19,459 nt of DNA, from contig JBIKYT010000039.1 of NCBI GenBank assembly GCA_044355095.1, positions 1 to 19,459 of the forward strand. The letters run 5' to 3'. Made by a program: the position numbers and the translations under genes. The notes under the pieces were generated by a model, which saw only the letters and a list, made by a program, of their open reading frames with translations, ran no database searches and had not been told where the DNA came from. This DNA is from Casp-actino8 sp044355095. Its GTDB lineage: Bacteria; Actinomycetota; Acidimicrobiia; Acidimicrobiales; Ilumatobacteraceae. Of the stretch, positions 7,695 to 15,917 are shown in pieces (position 1 is the first letter of the stretch; every line of letters begins with the position of its first letter).

Positions 7695-8963
7695 TCAAGT
7701 GATTTTCTGAAGTGCCTCAATCAACACTGCATCATCAGTCGGGTCAACTGTTCGTAGATCAAGCATGGTCGTGTGATCTTTTACGCGCGCGATGATGGGC
7801 GGTTGAAAACGACGTAGGGCAACAAGGTGATCGCCTTCTATGGACAGGCCAACTGATTTGATCGTGACACCTGGAGCGCTGCCTGCCCCAGGGAGCGAAT
7901 CGCAATCAACCACTTTGCCAACACCAGATTGTTGAATAATTGCCTGAGCGCGGTTGCGTAAGTCGCCAACACTTGTTGTAGCCATTCGCCAAAAGGGAAT
8001 GTCCTTTTGAGCGGTCCGAGCGAGGTATGACATCAATGTGTTGTGAAGTGAAGCGATAACCAAACCACCGGGACGTAACGCACGAGCAAGAGGGTGCGCG
8101 GCACACGCTTGTACTAAATCGGCACGACCAACAATGAAACCAGACTGTGCTCCACCCATCAATTTGTCACCGCTGAAGGTGACAAGGTCAGCGCCTGCCG
8201 CCAAAGTTTGTTTGACCGCAGGTTCACCGCTCAACCAGTTCGGAGGGCCGTCGCTAAGCCAAGGGCATGCCGCATCAAGTAAGCCGGATCCAATGTCAGA
8301 AACGACGGTGACACCAAGAGTTGCAAGTTGATCAACCGCAGTTTCTTCAACAAAACCTTCAACACGGTAGTTCGAAGGATGAACTTTAAGAACGAGTGCG
8401 ACATCAGTTGTCTTGCGATCAATCGCCTTGCGGTAATCGGCGAGGCGCGTGCGATTCGTCGTGCCGACATCGAGCAGGCGCGCTCCCGATTGTTCCATCA
8501 CTTCGGGAACACGAAACCCTCCACCAATTTCGACACTCTCGCCACGGCTCACTGCAACATCGCGATCATTCGCAAGAGCTGCCAACACCAACATGACTGC
8601 GGCGGCATTGTTATTGACGACCATCGCTGATTCGGCGCCACAAGCGCGGGCGACTAACTGCCCGATACCCGCTTGGCGACTACCGCGTTGGCCAGTCGTG
8701 AGATCAAATTCGAGATTCTGTGCACGAGCAGTTTGAGTATGGGCGACGGGCGAACGACCCAGATTGGTGTGGGCGATAACACCTGTGGCATTAATGACCG
8801 GGACAAGCAAACACTGCGCAATGTCATGGGCTATTTGTTCGGCCAACTGTGGGTCGCCTGCAGCGATTGCTTGTCGAGCAGCATCAACCAGCAACGGATG
8901 AGGTAATCCGATGTGGACGAGCGATCGTGCCAAAGAATCAACGCTGGGTGGACGAGAAGTCAT
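7695..8963 (-). CDS. selA: L-seryl-tRNA(Sec) selenium transferase SelA
   Basis: SelA is a PLP enzyme that converts seryl-tRNA(Sec) to selenocysteinyl-tRNA(Sec) using selenophosphate. The 422-residue protein shows the family signatures VINATGVIAHTNLGRSPV, MVVNNNAAAVMLVLAAL, VSRGESVEIGGGFRVPEVM, GTTNRT and LKVHPSNY. The PLP lysine is K267 in TFSGDKLMGGAQSGFIVGR. It is about 40 residues shorter than E. coli SelA, mainly near the N-terminus, but all core motifs are intact. The ATG at 8963 has no ribosome binding site; a -10-like TAGCGT on the minus strand ends eight bases upstream, so a leaderless mRNA is plausible. It diverges from fxsA and is followed directly by selB. Confidence 0.95.
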   Translation of the reverse strand: MTSRPPSVDSLARSLVHIGLPHPLLVDAARQAIAAGDPQLAEQIAHDIAQCLLVPVINATGVIAHTNLGRSPVAHTQTARAQNLEFDLTTGQRGSRQAGIGQLVARACGAESAMVVNNNAAAVMLVLAALANDRDVAVSRGESVEIGGGFRVPEVMEQSGARLLDVGTTNRTRLADYRKAIDRKTTDVALVLKVHPSNYRVEGFVEETAVDQLATLGVTVVSDIGSGLLDAACPWLSDGPPNWLSGEPAVKQTLAAGADLVTFSGDKLMGGAQSGFIVGRADLVQACAAHPLARALRPGGLVIASLHNTLMSYLARTAQKDIPFWRMATTSVGDLRNRAQAIIQQSGVGKVVDCDSLPGAGSAPGVTIKSVGLSIEGDHLVALRRFQPPIIARVKDHTTMLDLRTVDPTDDAVLIEALQKIT

Positions 8964-8971
8964 TAAGAGCG

Positions 8972-8977
8972 ACGCTA
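8972..8977 (-). promoter_or_regulatory. Candidate -10 box for leaderless selA transcript
   Basis: On the minus strand this reads TAGCGT, fitting TAnnnT, and its end lies eight bases before the selA ATG. Transcription would then start at or within a base or two of the start codon. The absence of a Shine-Dalgarno sequence before selA agrees with a leaderless mRNA, which is common in actinobacteria. No good -35 box is evident. Confidence 0.4.
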
Positions 8978-8999
8978 TCTCTTGTCGTCACTCGCTGAC

Positions 9000-9005
9000 T
9001 AGGGT
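9000..9005 (+). promoter_or_regulatory. Candidate -10 box for fxsA
   Basis: TAGGGT ends six bases before the fxsA GTG, the spacing expected for a leaderless transcript starting at the start codon. The same bases (AGGGTG, 9001-9006) could instead be a ribosome binding site with five-base spacing, so the two readings compete. The divergent selA and fxsA genes are only 48 bases apart, so any promoters must be packed here. Confidence 0.35.
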
Positions 9006-9011
9006 GAGTGC

Positions 9012-9482
9012 GTGATCTTGTTCTTGCTGTTCATCGTGGCCCCAATAGCCGAGCTCTACACCATCATCCAGATGAGCGGGGCCATCGGCTTTTTCAACAC
9101 TTTGGGCCTAATGATCGCCGTTGGTTTCATCGGCAGTTGGCTAGTGAAGCGCGAAGGCCTTCGCGTGTGGCGCCGTTTTAACGAAGCAGTGGCTCAGGGA
9201 AAAATTCCGACCAAAGAAATGATCGATGGCGTCCTCATTTTGGGAGCGGGTGCCTTGCTACTAACACCCGGTTTCTTGTCAGATGTTTTCGGTCTCCTGA
9301 TGTTGTTCCCAGTAACCCGCGCCTTCTTCCGTACGTACCTCATGCGTCGGGCCAAGAAGGGGGGCATGTTCTTCTCGACTGGTTTTGGCAGTAGTTCTTC
9401 GCAAGGGCGGCAGCGAGGTGGTTTTACATCCGGAGATTTCATTGACACCGATGCCGAAGAACCTCGTGGCGAATTGGACTGA
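9012..9482 (+). CDS. fxsA: FxsA family membrane protein
   Basis: A 156-residue inner-membrane protein of the FxsA family, named for the E. coli protein whose overexpression relieves phage T7 exclusion by the F plasmid; its cellular role is not settled. Hydrophobic segments at about 1-17, 24-45 and 68-100 are followed by a basic and then acidic hydrophilic tail from about 110. Family signatures include the N-terminal LFIVAPIAELYTIIQ, IGSWLVKREG and LILGAGALLLTPGFLSDVFG. The GTG start has AGGGTG upstream. It is followed after two bases by the Nudix gene, suggesting one transcript. The Gly/Ser/Arg-rich tail is poorly conserved in the family. Confidence 0.9.
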   Translation: MILFLLFIVAPIAELYTIIQMSGAIGFFNTLGLMIAVGFIGSWLVKREGLRVWRRFNEAVAQGKIPTKEMIDGVLILGAGALLLTPGFLSDVFGLLMLFPVTRAFFRTYLMRRAKKGGMFFSTGFGSSSSQGRQRGGFTSGDFIDTDAEEPRGELD

Positions 9483-9484
9483 CC

Positions 9485-10240
9485 GTGTCACAGAATTCTG
9501 ATTTTGATCCTGCAAGTGTTGCAATAAGGCCGGCTGCAACAGTGATGTTGTTGCGTGAGTCCGATGTAACAGGTGTTGAAGTGTTCATGATGCGTCGCAC
9601 AACCAAGGCCGCTTTCGCCGGAGGAATGTATGTCTTCCCAGGTGGCGCAGTTGATGCTGAAGATTCGTCGTATGAAATCGCGGCAATCCGCGAATGCTTT
9701 GAAGAGGCCGGCGTGTTGTTGGCCCGAACTTCAACGGGTATGACCGTGCGATTTGATGATCCGGTGTCGCACGAGCGCTTTACGACGTACCGTCACACCG
9801 TTCATGCTGGCGAACGCAGCATGACCAGTGTGTTGACCACCGAGAATCTTGTTGCCCAAACTGAAGAGTTGTTGTGGGTCGCTCATTGGGTGACGCCTTA
9901 TGGCGAAGTTCGTCGATTTGATACCCGTTTTTTCGTCGTGGCAATGCCCGATGATCAAACACCTCTACACGATGACAAGGAAACCGTTGACAGCTTGTGG
10001 GTCACGCCAAGTGATGCTCTGAGTCGTGCGCATGCCGGTGAGCTACTGATGTTGCCACCAACGACCGCCAATCTTGAGTTCCTGGCCGCACATTCGTCGG
10101 TTGATGCAATCATGGATGCCGCTGGCAAGATCGGAACTCCGCCCAAACTTTTACCCAAAGTGAAGTGGCGTGATGACGGACGTATTGATGCGCTGCTCAT
10201 GCCAGGAGATGCCGGATACGACGACCTGCCCGATCGTTGA
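9485..10240 (+). CDS. Nudix hydrolase, NUDT19-like
   Basis: A 251-residue Nudix protein. The FPGGAVDAED...AAIRECFEEAGVLLA stretch (residues 51-80) carries the catalytic REXXEE core (R69, E70, E73, E74). The gap between the GG and RE parts is two residues longer than the classical Nudix box, as in NUDT7/NUDT19-type enzymes. Residues about 125-150 (LLWVAHWVTPYGEVRRFDTRFF) also match the NUDT19 pattern. NUDT19 relatives hydrolyse CoA and acyl-CoA diphosphates, so a CoA-ester substrate is plausible but not proven. The GTG at 9485 lies two bases after the fxsA stop with no ribosome binding site of its own, so it is probably coupled. It converges with the sigma-like gene, eight bases away. Confidence 0.85.
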   Translation: MSQNSDFDPASVAIRPAATVMLLRESDVTGVEVFMMRRTTKAAFAGGMYVFPGGAVDAEDSSYEIAAIRECFEEAGVLLARTSTGMTVRFDDPVSHERFTTYRHTVHAGERSMTSVLTTENLVAQTEELLWVAHWVTPYGEVRRFDTRFFVVAMPDDQTPLHDDKETVDSLWVTPSDALSRAHAGELLMLPPTTANLEFLAAHSSVDAIMDAAGKIGTPPKLLPKVKWRDDGRIDALLMPGDAGYDDLPDR

Positions 10241-10248
10241 ATATGTGT

Positions 10249-11031
10249 TCACGGTTGTAGATCGTCTCGTTCGGCAAGTACCTCGCGCGCCTTATTGATT
10301 GCTCGTTCGCGACGGTTGCGAACACTGCGCGGTTTGATATTGAGATGTGGGGCGATCTCGACGGAGTTGATGTCATGGCAGATGGCACGCAATATCTGGA
10401 GATCGTTCTCGGTGAGTCCATGTTTTTCGAATTCATAAAACAACAGGTCAAGGTAGGCACTGTTACCCACCGGATCATTGTCAAATTGGCCACGACGAAA
10501 ACGTTCAAACTCAATCCCCAGTAATCCGCCCGGTGCGAAATTGAATTCGGTGCGATTTCGCTTGAGGCGGGGCTCGCGCACAAATGCTTGATATTCAATA
10601 TCCATGAGCAGGTTTGCTGCGACACGGCGGGGACGACGGTCAATGGGGAATCTGCGAATAACGATCCAGGCCGCCGATGCAATGAGATCAAATGCGCTTG
10701 ATAAACCCCCGACAGTTAAAGGAGCGCGGCGCATGGCCATAGAAATAAGACCGGGCATGATGCGTTGGAAAACCATCCGAGTCGCTAAGTCGTCAGCCTT
10801 GGCACACTCAACCAGTCGGGCCAAGTATTCATCGAAGTGGTTGGCATTTGTGGTGTCGTCAAGTCCGCTTCGTAACAGCATCTCTTGAAGGTGAGTAACT
10901 GGTTCTCCGGGTAAGCCCAAGGAGTTTGCTCGGCGAATGTTGTGAGGTTGACGAGCCATTCGTTGCCATTCGGCCACGAGATTGGTTGCCAAACTGATAC
11001 GGCCGGTTCGAGTGATATGTGTTGGTGTCAT
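10249..11031 (-). CDS. Sigma-factor-like HTH regulator
   Basis: A 260-residue protein with a C-terminal helix-turn-helix at about 206-250 (GLTENDLQILRAICHD, then SVEIAPHLNIKPRSVRNRRE and basic helix), like sigma region 4 or LuxR-type HTH. The middle part (about 66-152: DDLATRMVFQRIMPGLISMA, SAAWIVIRRFPIDRRPRRVA) resembles sigma region 2 helices in an ECF-like arrangement, but the match is weak. The frame is open to 11115; ATG 11031 is chosen because the extra residues look like the antisense of intergenic DNA. It diverges from the EssC-like ATPase gene across 101 bases, so it may control that gene, an inference from position only. It could also be a non-sigma DNA-binding protein. Confidence 0.65.
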   Translation of the reverse strand: MTPTHITRTGRISLATNLVAEWQRMARQPHNIRRANSLGLPGEPVTHLQEMLLRSGLDDTTNANHFDEYLARLVECAKADDLATRMVFQRIMPGLISMAMRRAPLTVGGLSSAFDLIASAAWIVIRRFPIDRRPRRVAANLLMDIEYQAFVREPRLKRNRTEFNFAPGGLLGIEFERFRRGQFDNDPVGNSAYLDLLFYEFEKHGLTENDLQILRAICHDINSVEIAPHLNIKPRSVRNRRERAINKAREVLAERDDLQP

Positions 11032-11132
11032 GGCGCCACTAGGCACCAGGACCGTCACCGCCCGTCGCACTACGACCCCGATCAACGCCGGTGGTGAGAC
11101 CGTGGGTGAGAGCAACGAGGCATCACTGCGCC

Positions 11133-14100
11133 ATGAATTCGTACGAACTTGTCGTGATGAGTGGACCCGACAGTGGGGCAGTTCTTCCTATGCAACCTGG
11201 TCGTCAGACCATTGGCCGTTCAAACCTGGCGGGACTCACGATTGATGATCCGTCGGTTAAACCTCATCATGGGCTTCTGGATTGGGACCCACCGCATCTT
11301 GAGTGGCAGGCACTTGGTGGCGTCTTGCAAGTTCACAACGGTGATCATGCGCCGACTGTTGCTATCGGCGAATCTTGGTGCGAGGTTCGCCACGCTCAAC
11401 AATCTGCGGAGCGGCCTCCGGCGACTTTCCATCGGGTGCTGCACGAGAATCAAGAAAGTCTCTTGGCTCCGAAGCGACCAGAACTCGAGCCCGAACCAAC
11501 GGCCCCGATATCGCCGCCGATGGTTCCTATCGTGAGTGGAGCGGTGCTAGGTGTGGTGATGGCAGTCGTGACCAAACAAATGCTTTTTGGTCTCTTCGCG
11601 ATGACGACTGGACTCATCGCATTGTTGACCTGGGCAGTCAGTCGTGTCTCCTATCGGAGGTCAATGATTCGTTGGCGTCGCAAGGTGTTGCGTACCACCG
11701 AGCAGTTTCATCAGCAAAATATTGAATTTCTACAGGCTCTAGTTGAACGGCGTCGCTACCGCCACACGTCAATTGGACGGTTGCGGGTCAGTGTTGAAAA
11801 TGGGGATGCCCACTTATGGGCGTATCGGAAACTTGATGAGGTGTGTGTTGGCGTAGAAGCGCGAGAAGTGATGCTCAAGGACGATGAGCAACCGATTGTC
11901 ATCACTCACTATCCGCGGAGTGTCAACATCGCTGCCGGCAAAATTCTTGGGGTCTACGGAATGCGGGCTCGTCAGTGCGTGACTGCATTGATCGCGCGAC
12001 TTGTTGTTGAAAATGGGCCAGCCGACTGGCAGTTGATTTTTGCCAGTGATGTGGATGATGAGTGGAAGTTCTTGAAAGAATTCGTTCAGGTGAGGAGCAC
12101 ACCCTTAGACCGATTTGATCTTGAAGGTGCCGGCTACGAAAGCAAACATCGTTTGATTTTTGTACACGAGAAAGAAGCAATTGCCAACCGAACTTCAATC
12201 GCTCGTCGAATTCTTCACAACCAAAATGTCTCCATGATCGTTGTGGCTCGAAGTCGTCTTGATCTTTCGGCTCTGTGTAGCGACACACTCAATGCTGATG
12301 AATCTGGAATTGATGGGATGTCTGAAACAACCGCCCGACATTTTGCGCAGGCTCTCAAGCGGTGGATTGATCCCGACAACGATGGAAGTTTTGTGCCGAA
12401 AGAAGTTCCGTTTTCGACGTCTGTGAAGAACTCTCAACTTTCATCTCAATCAATCGCAACGTATTGGCAACAACAAGACCGCGATTGTTTGAGCGTGATC
12501 CTCGGAGAGTCGGCCGATGGTCCAATCGCTATTGATCTGGTCAACGATGGTCCACATGCAGTTGTGGTGGGTACTACGGGTTCAGGTAAAAGTGACTTCC
12601 TCAGAACATGGGTGATCGGGCTTGCTCTGCAATATTCACCAAACGACGTGACTTTCATCTTGATTGATTACAAGGGCGGCGCAGCTTTCGATTCATGTGT
12701 GAATCTTCCACACGTAGTTGGTGTGATTACCGATCTTGATGTGGGTTTAGCTGAAAGAGTGTTAGTGAGTCTTGAAGCAGAATTGCGTTATCGCGAGCAA
12801 CAACTTCGAAATGACCCGAAAATGCGCTTATCGCGCTTGGTTGTTGTCGTTGATGAATTGGCAGCCTTGAAAGAGGATGTCCCTAACTTCATTGGATCCC
12901 TCGTTGGAATTGCTCAGCGCGGCCGCAGTTTAGGAATTCATCTCATTGTTGCCACGCAACGTCCAGGATCGGCATTGTCGGCTGATGTGTTGGCAAATGC
13001 CAATATCCGACTCGCACTACGAGTTCAATCCAGCCACGATTCGTCGGAGATTGTTGGCTCGAATGTGGCAGCGAGCTTTTCACGAGATACTCCTGGTCGA
13101 GCAGTCCTGCGTCTTGGTTCGGATGAGCTGTATGTCTTTCAAGCCACACACCTAGATATTGATATTGAGTCACTGGTCATCATGGTGAATGAATCTCGGG
13201 AACTCGTTGAAATCCCCGATCCACGACGTCCGTGGCTTGATGCTTTGCCCAATCAACTCGTGGTCAAAGAGATTGCATCCACGAGGCTCATGCATAATTC
13301 TGAAGTTGTGATTGGTCTTGTTGATGACCCGATGCATCAACAACAAGTTCCACTTTTATGGGAATTATCACAGCATGTTTTCATTTTTGGGTCGGCGAAG
13401 ACAGGTAAAACCAGCGCGTTAACGATGATGCGCCAGCAATCGGTGGCACGCGAAGCGCAAGTTTTCTTAATCAGTTGTTCTGGCCTGCGATCGTCAATAG
13501 CACAGCATATTGATGTCAGTGATCGTGAATTGTTGCGGCGACTGTTGCTGATGATGATCAAAAGAATTGATGGACCACCAGTTCTGGATGAAGAGGAGCA
13601 GTGGGTTTTGTTCATTGATGACATTGATATTTGGCGTAATCATTTCATTGACGATCGCATCGGTCTTGAAATCTGGACAATGTTTGAAAGAATTTTCTTA
13701 GAGGGACCGAGCCACCGCATTGCGTGCGTGATTTCTGGAATTCAGGCAACGGCGATTCCGGCGATGTTGAGTAGCCGTGTGAAGCAGAAGTGGGCATTGA
13801 CATCACCTCCCGGTCGTTGTGTGGTCGATTGCGATGGCCAAGAATTGTTTGCACAATTGTTGGCACCAGAAAGTGGCGTTAGCGCATCTGACTCTGTACT
13901 TGCATCGCAACTAAAGTTGCGTCATCTGCCACGGGCGATCACGAGTGATTCATTGCAACAGGCCGAATCATGGGCAGTGCTTGCCGATGATCTCACTGAG
14001 GTGTGTCTGCCACGCGGAAGAGGGATTGCAATCTTGGGCGCGCGCCATTCGGGTCGAACGATGGTGATGGGGGCAATGCAACATGCTTGGGAGCAGGTTC

Positions 14101-14510
14101 ATCCACGAGGTCGGGTCATAGACCTTCGACAGCACACAAAAATCGTCGATGTGTACAGCGAGTTTGAAAAAGAGCCGACGCTGATACTCGCTGATGAATC
14201 GACGATGTATCCAGACATTGTTGATTTTCTGAATCAGGCCATAATAAGTTCAGGCAACGTCACGTTGATAGCAAGTGCATCACCGAACTTCGTGCGCGCG
14301 CACCCTGAACATTGGTTCAATACTTTGCGACGATCACGTACTGGAATGTTGCTCGGACGTGCGGCTGTTGATGAAGCGGATCTACTTGGCCTGTACACAT
14401 CGCAACCACATGTTTACGGTGAAGCAAAGGGACGTGGATTGTGGGTTGTTGACGGATGCCCCATCGGCATCGCTCAATCAGCGAGCGCGAAGTTCGAGGC
14501 GGTCGCGTAA
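11133..14510 (+). CDS. FHA-containing FtsK/SpoIIIE triple ATPase, EssC/EccC-like
   Basis: A 1125-residue membrane-anchored motor resembling the type VII secretion ATPases EssC and EccC. Residues 1-90 form an FHA-like domain (TIGRSNLAGLTIDDPSVKPHH). Two membrane segments lie at about 130-172. ATPase 1 has Walker A GTTGSGKS (480-487), LIDYKGGAAF, Walker B LVVVVDEL (569-576) and ATQRPG. ATPase 2 has Walker A GSAKTGKT (753-760) and Walker B VLFIDDID (825-832). ATPase 3 has a P-loop-like GARHSGRT (969-976) whose lysine is replaced by arginine, and LILADE. In T7SS, such proteins recognise and export WXG100-type substrates. No EccB, EccD, EccE, mycosin or Esx genes lie in the window. ATG 11133 is chosen because FHA homology starts there; ATG 11091 is an upstream alternative. 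The 3' end overlaps the convergent CRP gene by 33 bases. Confidence 0.88.
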   Translation: MNSYELVVMSGPDSGAVLPMQPGRQTIGRSNLAGLTIDDPSVKPHHGLLDWDPPHLEWQALGGVLQVHNGDHAPTVAIGESWCEVRHAQQSAERPPATFHRVLHENQESLLAPKRPELEPEPTAPISPPMVPIVSGAVLGVVMAVVTKQMLFGLFAMTTGLIALLTWAVSRVSYRRSMIRWRRKVLRTTEQFHQQNIEFLQALVERRRYRHTSIGRLRVSVENGDAHLWAYRKLDEVCVGVEAREVMLKDDEQPIVITHYPRSVNIAAGKILGVYGMRARQCVTALIARLVVENGPADWQLIFASDVDDEWKFLKEFVQVRSTPLDRFDLEGAGYESKHRLIFVHEKEAIANRTSIARRILHNQNVSMIVVARSRLDLSALCSDTLNADESGIDGMSETTARHFAQALKRWIDPDNDGSFVPKEVPFSTSVKNSQLSSQSIATYWQQQDRDCLSVILGESADGPIAIDLVNDGPHAVVVGTTGSGKSDFLRTWVIGLALQYSPNDVTFILIDYKGGAAFDSCVNLPHVVGVITDLDVGLAERVLVSLEAELRYREQQLRNDPKMRLSRLVVVVDELAALKEDVPNFIGSLVGIAQRGRSLGIHLIVATQRPGSALSADVLANANIRLALRVQSSHDSSEIVGSNVAASFSRDTPGRAVLRLGSDELYVFQATHLDIDIESLVIMVNESRELVEIPDPRRPWLDALPNQLVVKEIASTRLMHNSEVVIGLVDDPMHQQQVPLLWELSQHVFIFGSAKTGKTSALTMMRQQSVAREAQVFLISCSGLRSSIAQHIDVSDRELLRRLLLMMIKRIDGPPVLDEEEQWVLFIDDIDIWRNHFIDDRIGLEIWTMFERIFLEGPSHRIACVISGIQATAIPAMLSSRVKQKWALTSPPGRCVVDCDGQELFAQLLAPESGVSASDSVLASQLKLRHLPRAITSDSLQQAESWAVLADDLTEVCLPRGRGIAILGARHSGRTMVMGAMQHAWEQVHPRGRVIDLRQHTKIVDVYSEFEKEPTLILADESTMYPDIVDFLNQAIISSGNVTLIASASPNFVRAHPEHWFNTLRRSRTGMLLGRAAVDEADLLGLYTSQPHVYGEAKGRGLWVVDGCPIGIAQSASAKFEAVA

Positions 14511-15149
14511 CAAGATCTTGTAGCGGCGCTCGTGTTGCTCTATCCAGCCCAAGCGGATGAAGCTACTAATTGCTTTGTTGACACGTTCACGTGAAGCGCC
14601 AACCATGCCAGCGAGTTCTTCTTGAGTGACAGGCAGAACAAATTCGTCGGCTCCAGCAGCAAGTTCGAGAAGACGCTTGGCGGTACGACCAGTGACGTCG
14701 AGGAAAACGGAGTCGGCGAGGGCGCCGTCCATGACACGAAGGCGCTCAGCCAACATGCGTACAACTCCGCGCAGAACTTTCGGGTTGTTGTCAAGCAAAT
14801 CGCCTACGGGATCGTAGGGAATTTCAAGAACTTCGCTCGGTTCAATGGCGCGAGCCATGGCCGAACGTGGACCGCCATCAAGTAATCCCATTTCGCCGAA
14901 GAGGTCTCCGGCTTCCATGAGAGCGACCATGCTCTCGCGCTTGTCGAGTTCGCTGGCAATCGCAATTGCGACGCGACCGCTGATGACGATGTACATCGAC
15001 TCAGCTTCTTCACCTGCCTCAAACAAGTGATCGCCACGCGAAAGTATGCGCTTTCGGCCAGTAGCAGCGATCGCGGAGACCTGTTCGGTCGGCGCGTCGC
15101 CAAAAAAATCGGTGCGGAGGAGGACGTCTTCGTAAGCCATCAGAACCAT
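14478..15149 (-). CDS. CRP/FNR family transcription regulator, GlxR-like
   Basis: A 223-residue cyclic-nucleotide-responsive regulator. The N-terminal cupin domain (about 15-125) contains a phosphate-binding cassette, GEMGLLDGGPRSAMARA (85-101), with the Glu, Arg and Ser residues used to bind cAMP in CRP and GlxR. A long dimerisation helix spans about 118-145. The C-terminal winged helix has TQEELAGMVGASRERVNKAI (175-194). It should be a dimeric DNA-binding regulator, in actinobacteria often global. ATG 15149 has GAGGG about nine bases upstream; ATG 15140 (MAYEDV) is an alternative. It diverges from ispD with only 21 bases between starts, and its last 33 bases overlap the EssC-like gene on the other strand. 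Confidence 0.92.
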   Translation of the reverse strand: MVLMAYEDVLLRTDFFGDAPTEQVSAIAATGRKRILSRGDHLFEAGEEAESMYIVISGRVAIAIASELDKRESMVALMEAGDLFGEMGLLDGGPRSAMARAIEPSEVLEIPYDPVGDLLDNNPKVLRGVVRMLAERLRVMDGALADSVFLDVTGRTAKRLLELAAGADEFVLPVTQEELAGMVGASRERVNKAISSFIRLGWIEQHERRYKILLRDRLELRAR

Positions 15150-15170
15150 ACGGTACTACCCTCAACCCGT

Positions 15171-15917
15171 ATGTCCGATGTTCAGGCGACAACACCAGCG
15201 ACAACTCCGCCGAATGGAGCCTCGCCACAGATCTGGACAATTGTGGTCGCAGGTGGTTCAGGGCGTCGTTTTGGGACGATGAAGCAATACGAGATGATTG
15301 GCGACCGCCGGGTGCTCGATCATGCCATCGGGGTCGCACTATCCAGTAGCGACGGGGTTGTCGTGGTCGTTCCGGTCGATGATGTTGCCGATGAAACGAC
15401 CATCCATGCTCCTTATCCGCAGGTACGGGTGGTGTCGGGTGGCCCAACGCGAACTGCAAGTGTGCGAAATGGCCTGACTGCCGTACCCGCTGACGCAACG
15501 ATGATTTTGGTGCATGATGCGGCGCGACCATTTGCAACTGAACATTTGTATCGCTCCGTGATCGCCGCAGTTGTTTCCGGTGCCGACGGCTCGGTTCCGG
15601 GTTTGCCTGTTGTGGACACGGTGAAGGTGATTGAAGTGGCGCACTCGTCGGTGGTTGACGCAGTCGTTCCTCATGTTGTGAGTACACCCGATCGCGCCAC
15701 TTTGGTTGCTGTGCAAACCCCGCAGGCATTTCGTGCGGAGATTTTGCGTCGGGCGTATATCCCCGAGATTGATGGCACCGATGATTCGTCATTGGTTGAG
15801 GCAATTGGCGGTACCGTCATAGTCGTGTCTGGTGAAGCAAACAACCGCAAAATCACCCATCCCGAAGATTTGGTGTGGGCGCGCGAATTCATCGCAAGTA
15901 AGCAGGCGGCTTCATGA
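15171..15917 (+). CDS. ispD: 2-C-methyl-D-erythritol 4-phosphate cytidylyltransferase
   Basis: IspD transfers CMP from CTP to MEP, the third step of the non-mevalonate (MEP) isoprenoid pathway. The 248-residue cytoplasmic enzyme carries the nucleotide-binding VAGGSGRRFG and following KQY (residues 26-40), VSGGPTRTASVRNGL, LVHDAARPF, VQTPQAFR, and the substrate-binding GTDDSSLVEAIG and NNRKITHPEDL. About 20 non-conserved Thr/Pro/Ala-rich residues precede the domain. ATG 15171 is chosen; the open frame extends to 15027 but that part overlaps the divergent CRP gene. It overlaps ispF by four bases (ATGA), as expected for consecutive pathway genes. Confidence 0.95.
   Translation: MSDVQATTPATTPPNGASPQIWTIVVAGGSGRRFGTMKQYEMIGDRRVLDHAIGVALSSSDGVVVVVPVDDVADETTIHAPYPQVRVVSGGPTRTASVRNGLTAVPADATMILVHDAARPFATEHLYRSVIAAVVSGADGSVPGLPVVDTVKVIEVAHSSVVDAVVPHVVSTPDRATLVAVQTPQAFRAEILRRAYIPEIDGTDDSSLVEAIGGTVIVVSGEANNRKITHPEDLVWAREFIASKQAAS

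Noticed and set aside
5972..9011. A tRNA-Sec gene beside selA-selB
   Set aside because: The gaps around the pair (5973-5983, 8964-9011) are far too short for a tRNA-Sec of about 90 or more bases, and neither of the two tRNAs in the window has anticodon TCA.
11091..11132. Earlier ATG for the EssC-like protein
   Set aside because: The FHA-like domain begins at ATG 11133; the 14 extra residues are not domain-like. It cannot be fully excluded.
15019..15804. Minus-strand open frame of 261 codons
   Set aside because: It is the shadow of ispD, with an Arg/His/Pro-rich translation and no recognisable motif, and it overlaps the CRP gene on the same strand in another frame.
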